Source: Baffinella frigidus (Eukaryota > Cryptophyceae > Cryptomonadales > Baffinellaceae). Taken from it: DNA of 26,736 nt. Under the pieces are notes generated by a model. The model made no database searches. It was not told the DNA's origin and worked only from the letters and a program-made list of their open reading frames with translations. The translations under genes were made by a program, and so were the position numbers. Shown here piece after piece: positions 1 to 7,218 of this stretch. The stretch covers positions 45,075 through 71,810 of the forward strand of contig MU646405.1 of NCBI GenBank assembly GCA_026770585.1, written 5' to 3'. The stretch's first letter is position 1. Every line of letters begins with the position of its first letter.

Positions 1-115
1 TGAATGGTCACGTGACTCTGCTCAAATTGCACAGTCAGGAGGTTACTTTACCTTATCCTGGTACAAATGTGTACAACCCCACATGTAAATAGGCCCCTCT
101 AGCATTCTCGAGTGG
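1..115. mobile_element. Family L MITE, degenerate 3' part
   Basis: The stretch ending CATTCTCGAGTGG at 115, preceded by a TGGTACAAA...ACAACCCCACAT segment, matches the right half of the complete copies at 19701-19920 and 22525-22731. The left end is lost or outside the window. Confidence 0.55.
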
Positions 116-132
116 CCCTCCCAGGACTCTTC

Positions 133-372
133 TCGGATGTGATCCGAAAGGAAGCATGGCCTTTATAGGGCCCTAGGAAGGTGTGGGTCCTTGGATGCGC
201 GATACAGTGGTAGGCCCCATACCACAACACCCCCACTTCGCAAGCGCGTCTTGGAGTCAAGACACCTGGGGGGCTTGATGTGATCCGAAAGGAAGCATGG
301 CCTTTCTGCAGGATAAGTTCCGGTGTCCACCTATGGTGGGAGTTCAAAGAACCTAACGGGCCTAAATGACGA
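133..372 (+). repeat. Family N repeat, two partial copies
   Basis: GATCCGAAAGGAAGCATGGC occurs at about 139 and again at about 282. The second copy runs on through a TTCCGGTGTCC...GGGAGTT...GAACCTAACGGGCC segment typical of family N. The stretch 274-311 is almost identical to 16933-16972. One frame of the second copy reads CRISSGVHLWWEFKEPNGPK then stop, matching the conserved peptide of the family. No gene function is recognised. Confidence 0.7.
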
Positions 373-454
373 GCCCTCTCGTGGTGCGAGGTGCGCCGAC
401 CCGTGTTCTGGTGTGGGCTTTGTACACACGCTAAGTGTTCGTACACATGTTAAC

Positions 455-559
455 TATCCCCTAAGTGGCGAGTAGGTCCATACGCCCTACCGTAGGGCCC
501 TAGGACCTGCCTAGGACCTCTTGGCGGTCAATTTTGACCGCCTCGCCACCTAAGGGATA
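455..559. mobile_element. Family A MITE, copy 1a (105 bp)
   Basis: It begins TATCCC(C/T)TAAGTGGCGAG and ends with the inverted complement CTCGCCAC..AAGGGATA. The interior has CCTACCGTAGGGCCCTAGGA and the perfect palindrome GGCGGTCAATTTTGACCGCC. The terminal TA fits insertion into TA targets, as in Tc1/mariner-type Stowaway MITEs. There is no coding capacity. It shares its final TA (558-559) with the next copy. Confidence 0.85.
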
Positions 560-661
560 TCCCTTAAGTGACCAACGGGCGAAAAATCGCCCGTGGAAGC
601 CCTAGGCAGGTCCTAGGGCCCTACGGTAGGGCGTATGAGCCTACTGGTCACTTAAGAGATA
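558..661. mobile_element. Family A MITE, copy 1b (104 bp)
   Basis: Opposite orientation to copy 1a and joined to it through the shared TA. It begins TATCCCTTAAGTGACC and ends GGTCACTTAAGAGATA, with core CCTAGGGCCCTACGGTAGGG. The inner arm here is GGGCGAAAAATCGCCC rather than the GGCGGTC palindrome, so it is a different subfamily. Confidence 0.85.
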
Positions 662-895
662 CACAAAGGAGCGGACCTGGCAGAAACAGACGCGGCGGAG
701 ACAGACGCGGCTTCCTCCCACCCCTCCCACGATTGTGTCCGGAGGAACCCCCCCGTGTTCCGCCGTGCGCTTTCTTGCGAGCTGCGCCGTGATCTGCACG
801 GTCCGAAGTGCATCAGATCGAGCCTGGAGCGTGAGTCATTTCCTTCGGGGGGGCGGTCGAAAACGACCGGCTGCCCGAAGGAAAAGGCACAAGAT
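662..895. other. No gene recognised; GC-rich hairpin
   Basis: Short open frames here overlap on both strands and none resembles a known protein. The clear structure is a hairpin at 839-884, TTTCCTTCGGG...CCCGAAGGAAA, enclosing GGTCGAAAACGACC. Confidence 0.5.
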
Positions 896-1167
896 ACATC
901 CTCGATTTGGTCCACTTCAAGGGCTGGTGGGCCCGGGAGTTGCGCCGTGTCCTGAATTGTATAGGGGGCATGTTATAAAAATCAGAGGAAGAATATGAAG
1001 AATATCAAGAAAATAAAAAAGTACATGCACGCCCTCAGCATGCCCTCCGAAGTTGACCAAATCGAGGATGTGAGTTGAGCCATTTTCCGCCTGGAGCTGT
1101 TCGAAATCGAACCAAATCGTCAAAAGCCCACCTGCAAGCCAACACGCTAAAACCGAGATTTGGTCCA
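896..1167. repeat. Inverted repeat ACATCCTCGATTTGGTC
   Basis: The arm at 896-925 (ACATCCTCGATTTGGTCC...) is repeated in inverted form at 1041-1071 and as a weaker third copy near 1148-1167 (GAGATTTGGTCCACGTC). The 115-base loop is AT-rich. A second small inverted pair, GTTCGAAATCGAAC, lies near 1098. Probably the remains of a palindromic mobile element. Confidence 0.6.
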
Positions 1168-1197
1168 CGTCGGAGGCGTGCCGTTACTTCGAGGTAC

Positions 1198-1408
1198 CCA
1201 CTCGAGGCTGGAAGTGGGACCATTTTAAATGTGGGGTTGTTGCATTTAGTACCAGTCACGGGCAGGCTTGGTCACGTATCTCGGGTTATAACCCGAGATA
1301 CGTGACCAAACGACCCTATTTGTGTGAAAATTTCTACACAGCGGTCCACTTGTAAAGGACTTGTAAAGTTAAAACTTTTAAAATAGTCACACTTCTAGCC
1401 TCGAGTGG
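1198..1408. mobile_element. Family L MITE, complete copy (211 bp)
   Basis: Terminal inverted repeats are CCACTCGAGGCTGGAAG at the left and CTTCTAGCCTCGAGTGG at the right. The centre is a perfect 42-base palindrome (1268-1309), TTGGTCACGTATC...GATACGTGACCAA. The subterminal ATTTTAAATGTGGGGTTG is shared by all copies. No coding capacity. Confidence 0.88.
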
Positions 1409-1431
1409 ACTGCGACTCTACGCTGCGGGGA

Positions 1432-1535
1432 TATCCCTTAAGTGACCAACGGGCGAATAATCGCCCTAACTCGCCCTAGGCAGGTCCTAGGGCCCTACTG
1501 TAGGGCGTATGGGCCTCCTGGTCACTTAAGGGATA
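1432..1535. mobile_element. Family A MITE (104 bp)
   Basis: TATCCCTTAAGTGACC at the left, GGTCACTTAAGGGATA at the right, CTAGGGCCCTACTGTAGGG core. Same subfamily as 558-661. It starts 23 bases after the family L copy ends. Confidence 0.87.
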
Positions 1536-2047
1536 GCCACGCGGTTTCCAGTCCAGGCTTTCGGAACTCCTAGCTCTGTTTCACTCGGGTTGACTAAATC
1601 GATTGTGTCCTTTTATTCGACCCAAATCGTCAAAAGTCTACTTTTTCAAGGGAATTTATCAACTTTTGGCGAACCGTTGCGATTTGGGCTCGACAAATTG
1701 TCGAGCCCGATTCAAGTGGAGCAGAGCTAGAACTCTGAGGGACACCTCCGGAACCACTGCCGCGAGGAGCTACTTTAGACGTGACCGGGAGCAATCAAGA
1801 GTTGACACCCTTGCAGAATAGCCCGAAAACGGGCTATTCCTCCAAAAGTTGACCTCGCGACAGTGAGGAGTTGACTTTTGCGATTGACCACCCTCAGGTC
1901 TAGCGTAGAGTGTCCACACGTCCTCGAGGCTTTGTTTCAGGAGGTGGCAGGACTACGGTCCCGCTATCTTAAAGGTGGGTGTCTCTCCTATTTTGCTATA
2001 TTAGCTTCGACATAGCTGTAATATACGTCTGCCGGCAGACGGAGATC
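1536..2047. other. No gene recognised; two short hairpins
   Basis: Holds the hairpins GGGCTCGAC...GTCGAGCCC (1686-1708) and AATAGCCCGAAAACGGGCTATT (1817-1838). CCAAATCGTCAAAAG (about 1624) also occurs near 1112. I see no convincing coding frame. Confidence 0.5.
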
Positions 2048-2194
2048 TTCGTCGCGTCTGCGGCTGCCATGGCCAGGTACAACCACTTAACATTTGTGTA
2101 TATCCCTTAAGTGGCCAGGAGGCGCATACGCCTTACCGTAGGGCCCTAGGACCTGCCTAGGACCTGCTGCCATGGCAGCAGCAGACGCGACGAA
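2048..2194. mobile_element. Inverted repeat enclosing half a family A MITE
   Basis: TTCGTCGCGTCTG..GCTGCCATGG (2048-2073) is inverted at 2166-2194 (CTGCCATGGCAG...CAGACGCGACGAA). The loop holds a half copy of family A from 2101 (TATCCCTTAAGTGGCCAGGA) to about 2165, with the core but without the second terminus. Confidence 0.7.
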
Positions 2195-2283
2195 CACTAA
2201 TCACGGTCGCCCCCCCCCAAACACACTCCTAGCAGGAAGCCTAACCGTAGTCCAAGGTTGCATGAGAACCCCGAGACCTTCAT

Positions 2284-2438
2284 AGGCTAACGGCCTGAAA
2301 ATGGGGTAGTTAGGCATACGGCATTGCCTAGGACGTCCTACCGTAGGCCGAGGGATCCTAGGACCAAAAAGTCTCGGCCTACGGTAGGAGGTCCTAGGCA
2401 ATGCCGTAGGCCTCACTACACCATTGTCAGGCCGTTAC
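2284..2438. mobile_element. Long hairpin MITE-like element
   Basis: Arms of 41 bases (2312-2352 and 2373-2413) differ at only two or three positions and contain CATTGCCTAGGAC and CCTACCGTAGGCC, related to the core of families A and B. Outer arms GGCTAACGGCCTGA (2284) and TCAGGCCGTTACC (2427) give a second inverted repeat. Confidence 0.75.
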
Positions 2439-2807
2439 CCTTTTAAGTTCCGGTGCGGAAGCATCCCCCGCACCCCTGTATTGGTAACAATGCAGGGGTT
2501 TCTCGAAATTATGGACACGCACCGCCTCAGGGTCCTACATGGGTAGAGAGGGGCCTAGAAGCATCGGATCACCCTAAGGGCGGCGGTGCGGTGTTCCGAA
2601 ATTGAATCGCCAGCACGCGGAAGACACGTTCTCTTCCAACAACGGAATTTTCTTCATTATTTTGTTCATTATGCAGCGTGCGAGACCACCCCGTGGGGGA
2701 CGGTGCCTCGGTACTAAATCTAAACCGGTGCTAAATCTAAATCTAAACCTAAACCTGAGCCTAAACCGCGGGGGCGGGCGTCGTGACCAGCGTCCAGCTC
2801 TGCCGAT
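2439..2807. repeat. Unique DNA with degenerate CTAAAC hexamer array
   Basis: From about 2711 to 2768 the unit CTAAAC/CTAAAT repeats imperfectly about nine times. The rest shows no gene that I can support. Confidence 0.5.
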
Positions 2808-2925
2808 TGACGCGGATTGACGGACCATTCTCAAGTTGACATACTTAGTTTTTTTCTACAAATTCCTCAACGTTCGAGTGGAACAGAGCCCGGGCTCACC
2901 AAATTGGCGAGCCCAAATAGACCGA
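2808..2925 (+). repeat. Fragment of the QVDILG repeat plus GGGCTC hairpin
   Basis: GACGGACCATTCTCAAGTTG followed by ACATACTTAG matches 11148-11180 and the longer copies at 8.65 and 17.6 kb. In one plus frame it reads HSQVDILSFF. It is followed by the hairpin GGGCTCACC...GGCGAGCCC (2890-2912). The same pairing of fragment and hairpin occurs at 11.15-11.24 kb, so the two parts travel together. Confidence 0.55.
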
Positions 2926-3065
2926 GACAGAGCGAGAGTGTCCAGCCCCAGGCGTTGAATGTTGACGCCTCTTTCTTGGGCCCTCTCCTGCGTTGCTCTC
3001 TCTCAGTCTATTTGGCAATCCCTTGTTCAAAAGCATCGGCGCGCCTGCCCCAAGTGCCGTACTGG

Positions 3066-3160
3066 GCGATGCGACCCGAAAGGAAGCATGGCCTTTCTGC
3101 AGAACCAGTTCCAGTTCCCGCCTGTGTTGGGAGCTCGAAGAACATGAAGGACCTAACGGT
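3066..3160 (+). repeat. Family N repeat
   Basis: CCCGAAAGGAAGCATGGCC followed by TTTCTGCAGAACCAGTTCC and GTTGGGAGCTCGAAGAAC. The conserved frame reads RLCWELEEHEGPNG then stop. Confidence 0.7.
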
Positions 3161-3298
3161 TAAGCTGGCGCACACCACGCCTGCATCTTCGCTTCCCACG
3201 CCTCTCGTCTCTGCTCTGCTCCGCTAGGGTTCACCCTGCTGTGACCCGTCTGCAAAGACGTCCCCTCGACAGCGTGGAGTTTGAGAGGAGGACTCCTG

Positions 3299-3437
3299 CC
3301 ACCAACCCTCACAGTCTGGGCAAATCGGGAAAAATAGCTCCGAAAATCCCCTTGAAGGCCGTCGGATTCCGACGGCCTCCAAGGGGATTTGGTGTTTTTG
3401 AATTTTTGGATTTGCCCAAGTTGTGAGGGTTGGTGGT
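3299..3437. mobile_element. Nested palindromic element (139 bp)
   Basis: Termini CCACCAACCCTCACA and TGTGAGGGTTGGTGG are perfect inverted repeats. GGGCAAAT/ATTTGCCC lie just inside. The centre is a second palindrome around AAGGCCGTCGGATTCCGACGG. No coding content. Single copy in this window. Confidence 0.8.
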
Positions 3438-3537
3438 GGGGGTCATGGGGAAAGGGTTCCAGGGTCGCAGCTCCGACCATCACTGCTTCAAGGTTGAGGT
3501 CCGTTGGGATCTCTCCTAGCTCTCTTATGTTTTAGAC

Positions 3538-3580
3538 TTACCCTTACAGACCCCCGGATTCGGGGGGTCTGTCAGGGTAA
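3538..3580. repeat. Strong hairpin, about 20-bp stem
   Basis: TTACCCTTACAGACCCCCG pairs with CGGGGGGTCTGTCAGGGTAA across a short GATT loop. It lies 29 bases beyond the stop codon of the minus-strand BTB gene, so it would sit in that gene's 3' region. Confidence 0.7.
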
Positions 3581-3608
3581 ACCTTCAAACCATTTGGTCC
3601 TCCGAGGG

Positions 3609-4094
3609 TTAGTGGTGGCTCTCTGTCAGCCTTTTTGGCAATTCTGTCCGCTGCACCAGCTCCGCCTTAGCTAGGAGCAACTGAGAAAGCCCCCCCAAGG
3701 TCAGCATGTCCTTGGTCGGCTTGTTCGCCTGATGCTGCCCCTTTCGAACATCGCTGGTCGCGTCGCCCACGCTCCGCAGCGAGGCCTCAGCAGAGAGCTC
3801 CATCGGGACTGCTTCAAAGTCCTGCAGGCCGTAGAACTCCAGCTCGGCGAGGACACGCTCGCGCGTCACCCCGGGCGGCAGCGGGTAGACTTTGTTGTCG
3901 CGGAGCACGTCGAGTACGATGTTGAAGAACTGTGAGTTGCGGTCGACAAAGAACGCCCCGCTCTCGTCCTTCCCGCACGGAAATCTGCCGTCGGTCATCT
4001 TTGCAAGCAGGCCCTCGGGCCGGGACTGGATCGTGGAGACAGCGACTTCGAATACGGTGCCGCCGACGTTGAACTTGGCGGTGGCGGCGGTCAT
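3609..4094 (-). CDS. BTB/T1 (KCTD-like) domain protein, 161 aa
   Basis: Single-exon gene, and the only complete gene with a recognisable family here. Residues about 6-98 form a T1-type BTB domain: KFNVGGTVFEV at the start, then TIQSRPEGLLAKM, the FFVDRNSQFFNIVLDVLR signature and LPPGVTRERVLAELEFYGL. Established knowledge: such domains tetramerise or pentamerise in voltage-gated K+ channels and in KCTD proteins, and many KCTD proteins are Cullin-3 adaptors. No channel membrane segment follows, so a soluble KCTD-like protein is the better reading. The last 60 residues (QANKPTKD, LLLAKAELVQR) are not recognised. The ATG at 4094 is chosen because it lies directly before the domain; the frame stays open upstream but without an ATG. 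Hairpins lie on both flanks. Confidence 0.82.
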   Translation of the reverse strand: MTAATAKFNVGGTVFEVAVSTIQSRPEGLLAKMTDGRFPCGKDESGAFFVDRNSQFFNIVLDVLRDNKVYPLPPGVTRERVLAELEFYGLQDFEAVPMELSAEASLRSVGDATSDVRKGQHQANKPTKDMLTLGGLSQLLLAKAELVQRTELPKRLTESHH

Positions 4095-4207
4095 GGCGCC
4101 CTGACACGCAGGCCACAGGGTGCAGCTACCACGCAGACGGCCCTCAAAAACCGAATTCGGATAATGTACTCGATTTTTGACCAGTACGGCAACGGGGTGT
4201 AATGGGT

Positions 4208-4343
4208 TCAAATCGTTTTAGATCGGTCAGCAAACCGACTTGACCAAAACGATTTGAGAGCACGTGTAAAGTCAATCGGGAAGAAATGGTTTCTGTTGGA
4301 GTTGGGACCTGTAGAACCGCTCCCAACTCGGGAAGAAACCATT
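4208..4343. repeat. Two hairpins upstream of the BTB gene
   Basis: TCAAATCGTTTT (4208) pairs with AAAACGATTTGA (4246-4257). AATGGTTTC..GAGTTGGGA (from 4285) pairs with TCCCAACTC..GAAACCATT (to 4343). They lie 114-249 bases upstream of the start codon. Whether they matter for expression cannot be judged. Confidence 0.55.
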
Positions 4344-4506
4344 AGTCCATCCTAGAATCTTATCCATTGCCCTGGAACCTACTCGAAATTTCAGCTTGAA
4401 TTCAAGGCGAACAGGAACTCGCTTGCTGCTCAGTGGAAACGCATTACTCCGAACTACTTGTACTTGCCCCCCCCCTGGCCCCACTGCTATCATAGCTATG
4501 ATAGGC

Positions 4507-4628
4507 TATCCCTTAAGTGGCGAGGCGGTCAAAATTGACCGCCAACTTCGGCGCCAAGAGGTCCTAGGCAGGTCCTAGGGCCCTACGGTAGGGCGTATGC
4601 GCCTACATGTACTGGCCACTTAAGGGAT
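4507..4628. mobile_element. Family A MITE (122 bp, with insertion)
   Basis: TATCCCTTAAGTGGCGAGGC at the left, GGCCACTTAAGGGAT at the right, then TG instead of TA. It contains GGCGGTCAAAATTGACCGCC and the CTAGGGCCCTACGGTAGGG core, with about 17 additional bases compared with the 105-bp copies. Confidence 0.83.
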
Positions 4629-4700
4629 GTCTTGTCTCCGAGAGAGAGGCCTTTTTTGAACAGGACCTGGAGAGAGGTCATGCGCACTCCACACGTTGTG

Positions 4701-4813
4701 TACAGGGGTACCTTGCTCATAAGAAACCGTCCCCCCTAGGACCCTATAGTAGGGCTATGCCTATGGTGGTCCTAGGGGGGTGCACACTTTCTTATGAGCG
4801 AGGTACCCCTCTA
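4701..4813. mobile_element. Family B MITE
   Basis: Terminal inverted repeats TACAGGGGTACCTTGCTCAT and ATGAGCGAGGTACCCCTCTA. The interior CCTAGGACCCTATAGTAGGG resembles the family A core although the ends are unrelated. TA at the ends suggests TA targets. Confidence 0.85.
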
Positions 4814-4814
4814 T

Positions 4815-4965
4815 CACACAAGGCTGAACCTGGCCTTTTCTTAAATGTTGGTTGTACGGTCACGTCCAGGATTTGTACGGGGATTGTACACGTTACTCAC
4901 GCTTAAGCGTGAGTGACGCGGCCAGTTCCCTTGCGACCCTCTAAAAGAGTTTTTTTAAAAGACCA
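4815..4965. mobile_element. Family M MITE, degenerate right end
   Basis: CACACAAGGCTGA..TGGCC then TTTTCTTAAATGTTGGTT, matching the inverted copy at 17900-18082. The central palindrome is ACTCACGCTTAAGCGTGAGT (4895-4914). The right part TTGCGACCCTCTAAA is shared with the other copy. Confidence 0.75.
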
Positions 4966-5194
4966 GATAGCCTACATGTACGAGACGGCTCAAAGAACCA
5001 TACTGAAATTCGGACGGCAACTTAGGTTTCTCCCTGTAGTAAAAACATTTCACTTGAGGTGTCCGGCCTCGTACGGCGTGGTGGTCCTCATTTTTGAGAA
5101 ACATGGTGTACTAATAACCAGAGCCGCGAGCCGTTGCTTTTTCACAACAGTCCTTCTGGGGATATGCCCCATGTAAAGTCCCTCACACTACTCC
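4966..5194. other. No feature recognised
   Basis: An open frame of 87 codons (4913-5176, plus) starts inside the family M element and shows no family resemblance, so I do not call it a gene. Confidence 0.4.
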
Positions 5195-5316
5195 TACAGG
5201 GGTACCTCGCTCAGTAGAAAACGCCACATCCGTAGGACCACGGTAGGGCCCTAGGCATAGTCCTACTGTAGGGTCCCAAGGTGGGGGCGTTTTCTTGTGA
5301 GCGAGGTACCCCTGTG
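5195..5316. mobile_element. Family B MITE
   Basis: Ends TACAGGGGTACCTCGCTCA and TGAGCGAGGTACCCCTGTG. Core GACCACGGTAGGGCCCTAGG. Confidence 0.86.
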
Positions 5317-5352
5317 CATGGGACTAGTCTCGGGACAAGCCCCACGTAGGAG

Positions 5353-5479
5353 TACAGGGGTACCGCGCTCATGAGACAGCGCCTCCTCCTGGGATCCTAC
5401 AGTAGGCTTATTCCTAGGGCCCTACGCTGGTCCTAGGGGGGGGGGGGGGGCGTTTTCTTAAGAGCGAGGTACCCCTGTA
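5353..5479. mobile_element. Family B MITE
   Basis: Ends TACAGGGGTACCGCGCTCAT and GAGCGAGGTACCCCTGTA. Carries a long G run before the right arm. Confidence 0.86.
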
Positions 5480-5516
5480 GAAGCCTCTCGATGTTTCTAG
5501 AATCTTCTCGATTCTT

Positions 5517-5552
5517 CTAGAATCTCAGGAAGTCGCCGGAGGAGAAGAGGTC
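5517..5552 (-). pseudogene. Truncated copy of C-terminal exon
   Basis: On the minus strand it ends DLFSSGDFLRF followed by TAG, aligned with DLFASGDFFKF-stop at 5714-5803. Similarity stops just before a family B element at 5557. Confidence 0.55.
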
Positions 5553-5556
5553 GGCG

Positions 5557-5677
5557 TATAGGGGTGCCTCGCTCATCAGAAACCGCCCACTCCCTAGGAC
5601 CACCGCAGGAGCCTAGGCATGGTCCTACTGTAGGGTCCTAGGGGGGTGCGGTTTGTTATGAGCGAGGTGCCCCTGTA
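5557..5677. mobile_element. Family B MITE
   Basis: Ends TATAGGGGTGCCTCGCTCAT and ATGAGCGAGGTGCCCCTGTA. Both arms share the same TGC change relative to other copies, so the pairing is kept. Lies between the two duplicated exon ends. Confidence 0.85.
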
Positions 5678-5713
5678 CTTCGTCTCGATTCTTCTAGAAG
5701 CTTCTGGACTGTT

Positions 5714-5803
5714 CTAGAACTTAAAGAAGTCGCCGGACGCGAAGAGGTCGTACATCTTGTTCCAGGCGGTCGGCGCCGACCGCGTGCACCCGCTCAGGAT
5801 CAA
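5714..5803 (-). CDS. Candidate terminal exon, LILSGCTRSAP...GDFFKF-stop
   Basis: After an acceptor-like CAG (5804-5806, minus strand) the frame reads LILSGCTRSAPTAWNKMYDL and ends GDFFKF then TAG. The codons have GC-rich third positions. The 5' part is repeated at 5938-5954 and 6181-6217 after the same CAG, and the 3' part at 5517-5552. That makes a gene fragment spread by duplication the best reading. Protein family not recognised. Confidence 0.45.
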   Translation of the reverse strand: MILSGCTRSAPTAWNKMYDLFASGDFFKF

Positions 5804-5809
5804 CTGCCA

Positions 5810-5935
5810 GGCCACGGCAGGTCATTACTGGGAATTTCAGGACGCAACGGTTCGTTTCGTCGTACTAAATGGTACGTAGCCACCATCGATTTCGCAGCTA
5901 CTCGTCCTTTCCACGTCCGATCCGAAGACAAATTT
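5810..5935. repeat. Family K repeat
   Basis: GGTCATTACTGGGAATTTCA followed by ACGCAACG..TTCGTTTCGT, and later CGTCCTTTCCACGTCCG, matches the reverse strand of 25985-26165. Both ends are conserved; the middle is diverged. Confidence 0.6.
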
Positions 5936-5937
5936 TG

Positions 5938-6056
5938 CACACCCCCAGGATCAACTGCCAGGGGGGGGCAGTTGAAGTCTCTCGGAGGCGACACGACGGC
6001 AGAAGATGGTCTAGACAGTCACCTACCCAGAGTCGTATATCACCAAGTATCCAACG
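5938..6056 (-). pseudogene. Second exon copy (LILGVC) and GDIRLW fragment
   Basis: Minus strand: CAG then TTGATCCTGGGGGTGTGC gives LILGVC, a copy of the start of 5714-5803. Just upstream (5985-6056), LGDIRLWVGDCLDHLLPSC aligns with LGDIRPWLGYGLEHLLLSC on the plus strand near 26170-26226. Family unknown. Confidence 0.4.
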
Positions 6057-6160
6057 TATCCCATAAGTGGCGAGTAGGCTCATACGCCCTACGGTAGGAG
6101 CCTAGGACCTGCCCAGGGCGAGTTAGGGTGAATATGCACCCTGTGGGCACTTGAGGGATA
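6057..6160. mobile_element. Family A MITE (104 bp)
   Basis: TATCCCATAAGTGGCGAGTA at the left and GGGCACTTGAGGGATA at the right, with CGCCCTACGGTAGGAGCCTA in the core. Confidence 0.84.
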
Positions 6161-6180
6161 CGAAGAACATCCTTGGGGGA

Positions 6181-6217
6181 CCGACGGCGCTGACCGCGCG
6201 CACCCCCCCAGAATCAG
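6181..6217 (-). pseudogene. Third exon copy (LILGGCARSAP)
   Basis: Minus strand after CAG (6218-6220): LILGGCARSAPSVPQG, aligned with LILSGCTRSAPTAW at 5714-5803. Confidence 0.4.
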
Positions 6218-6229
6218 CTGCCAGGGGGA

Positions 6230-6338
6230 TATGATTCATTGCTTTTGGGGCAAGGAATCGACTGCACATACGCTTTACTATTTCTGGTATGATTCAATGG
6301 TGTAGTAAGTTTCGTTACCCAAAAGCAATGATTTGATA
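6230..6338. repeat. Inverted-repeat element, about 20-bp arms
   Basis: TATGATTCATTGCTTTTGGG (6230-6249) is inverted at 6318-6338 (CCCAAAAGCAATGATTTGATA). No coding content. Confidence 0.7.
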
Positions 6339-6354
6339 CGTTTACGAAGACCCA

Positions 6355-6560
6355 CCACTCGAGGCTGAAAGAGGGAGTATTTTGAATGTGGGGTTGTAAT
6401 TTAGTACCAATCACGGGCAGGCTTGGTTACGTTCCTCGGGGAATTCCCCCAGGAACGTGACCAAACGCGATATTTGTGTGAAAATTACTACACAGCGGCA
6501 TTGGCTTTTTCTTAAATGTTGGTTTTAATGTCGCGTCCAGATTTTTTCACTGAGCTGAAG
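6355..6560. mobile_element. Chimeric MITE: left of family L, right part from family M
   Basis: CCACTCGAGGCTGAAAGAGG and the central stem TTGGTTACGTTCC...GGAACGTGACCAA (6423-6464) are family L. At about 6500, after TACTACACAGCGG, the sequence changes to CATTGGCTTTTTCTTAAATG and TCGCGTCCAGATTTTT of family M. The family L right terminus is absent. Confidence 0.72.
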
Positions 6561-7024
6561 CTGAATTATATGTGTCGTGTCGACACAATATACAATACAG
6601 AATTCTTAATTCAAAGTTGCCGTAGAACGTTTTACGGCCACTTTGAGCTCGAATTGTGTGAAACCCAATGAAACGTTGCGATTTTAATTGAATTGTGTTG
6701 AGCAGCAAGATTTCTTAATTCGATCTCGCACTCGCAACGTTTCGATACGATTCCCGTCTCAAAACTGTTTTATGGCTGAATTGTTGTGGTTTGCATGCGA
6801 ATCCGCTCGGATTCGAAATAAATCAAAGTCAATAATTGACTTTGAATTGTGTATTTCGCGAATTAAAAAGACACATAGAATCCGCCCTGAGATTCAGCAT
6901 TTTTTTCTTATAACTTGTTTCTTCCAGAAACAGGTTATGAGAAAAATGCGCAAGGAAAAAAATAACAGTATGAGGATACCCTTTAGCCGGTTTCTGCCGC
7001 GATCCTCTGCACCGGGGGGGGCTG
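6561..7024. other. AT-rich stretch with hairpins, no gene recognised
   Basis: Clearly more AT-rich than its surroundings. Contains the hairpin GCATTTTTTTCTTATAAC...GTTATGAGAAAAATGC (6897-6949) and the palindrome AAAGTCAATAATTGACTTT (6826-6844). The long open frame 6688-7068 has no recognisable domain and runs into a family N repeat. Confidence 0.5.
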
Positions 7025-7135
7025 AATATGATCCGAAAGGAAGCATGGCTTTCCTCCTGAGGAATTAGTGTCTTTCTACAGAACCAGTGCGGGTGTCCGC
7101 CTATGTTGGGAATTAAAAGAACCTAAAAGATCTCA
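7025..7135 (+). repeat. Family N repeat with internal insertion
   Basis: GATCCGAAAGGAAGCATGGC, then about 20 extra bases, then TTTCTACAGAACCAGTGCGG and the GTTGGGAATTAAAAGAACC end. The conserved frame reads FYRTSAGVRLCWELKEPKRS. Confidence 0.7.
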
Positions 7136-7218
7136 CGGACAAAGGCCCAGACCTCACGGACAAAGGCCCAAATGCGCAAGTCAAGTACCAAAGCACCAAA
7201 GGGGTTCCGTCCAAGAAC

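Larger units (their letters stand above)
5495..5704. promoter_or_regulatory. Two heat-shock-element-like motifs
   Basis: TTCTAGAATCTTC (5495-5507) and TTCTAGAAGCTTC (5692-5704) fit the known HSF-binding arrangement of three alternating nTTCn/nGAAn units. They lie just past the stop codons of two duplicated exon copies and flank a family B element. The match may be by chance in a TTCTAGAA-rich repeat. Confidence 0.3.

Noticed and set aside
2817-3227. 136-residue plus-strand frame
   Set aside because: It is made of the QVDILG fragment, a hairpin and a family N repeat joined by chance; no consistent family.
6688-7068. 126-residue frame in AT-rich DNA
   Set aside because: No domain, biased composition, includes a hairpin and ends in a family N repeat.
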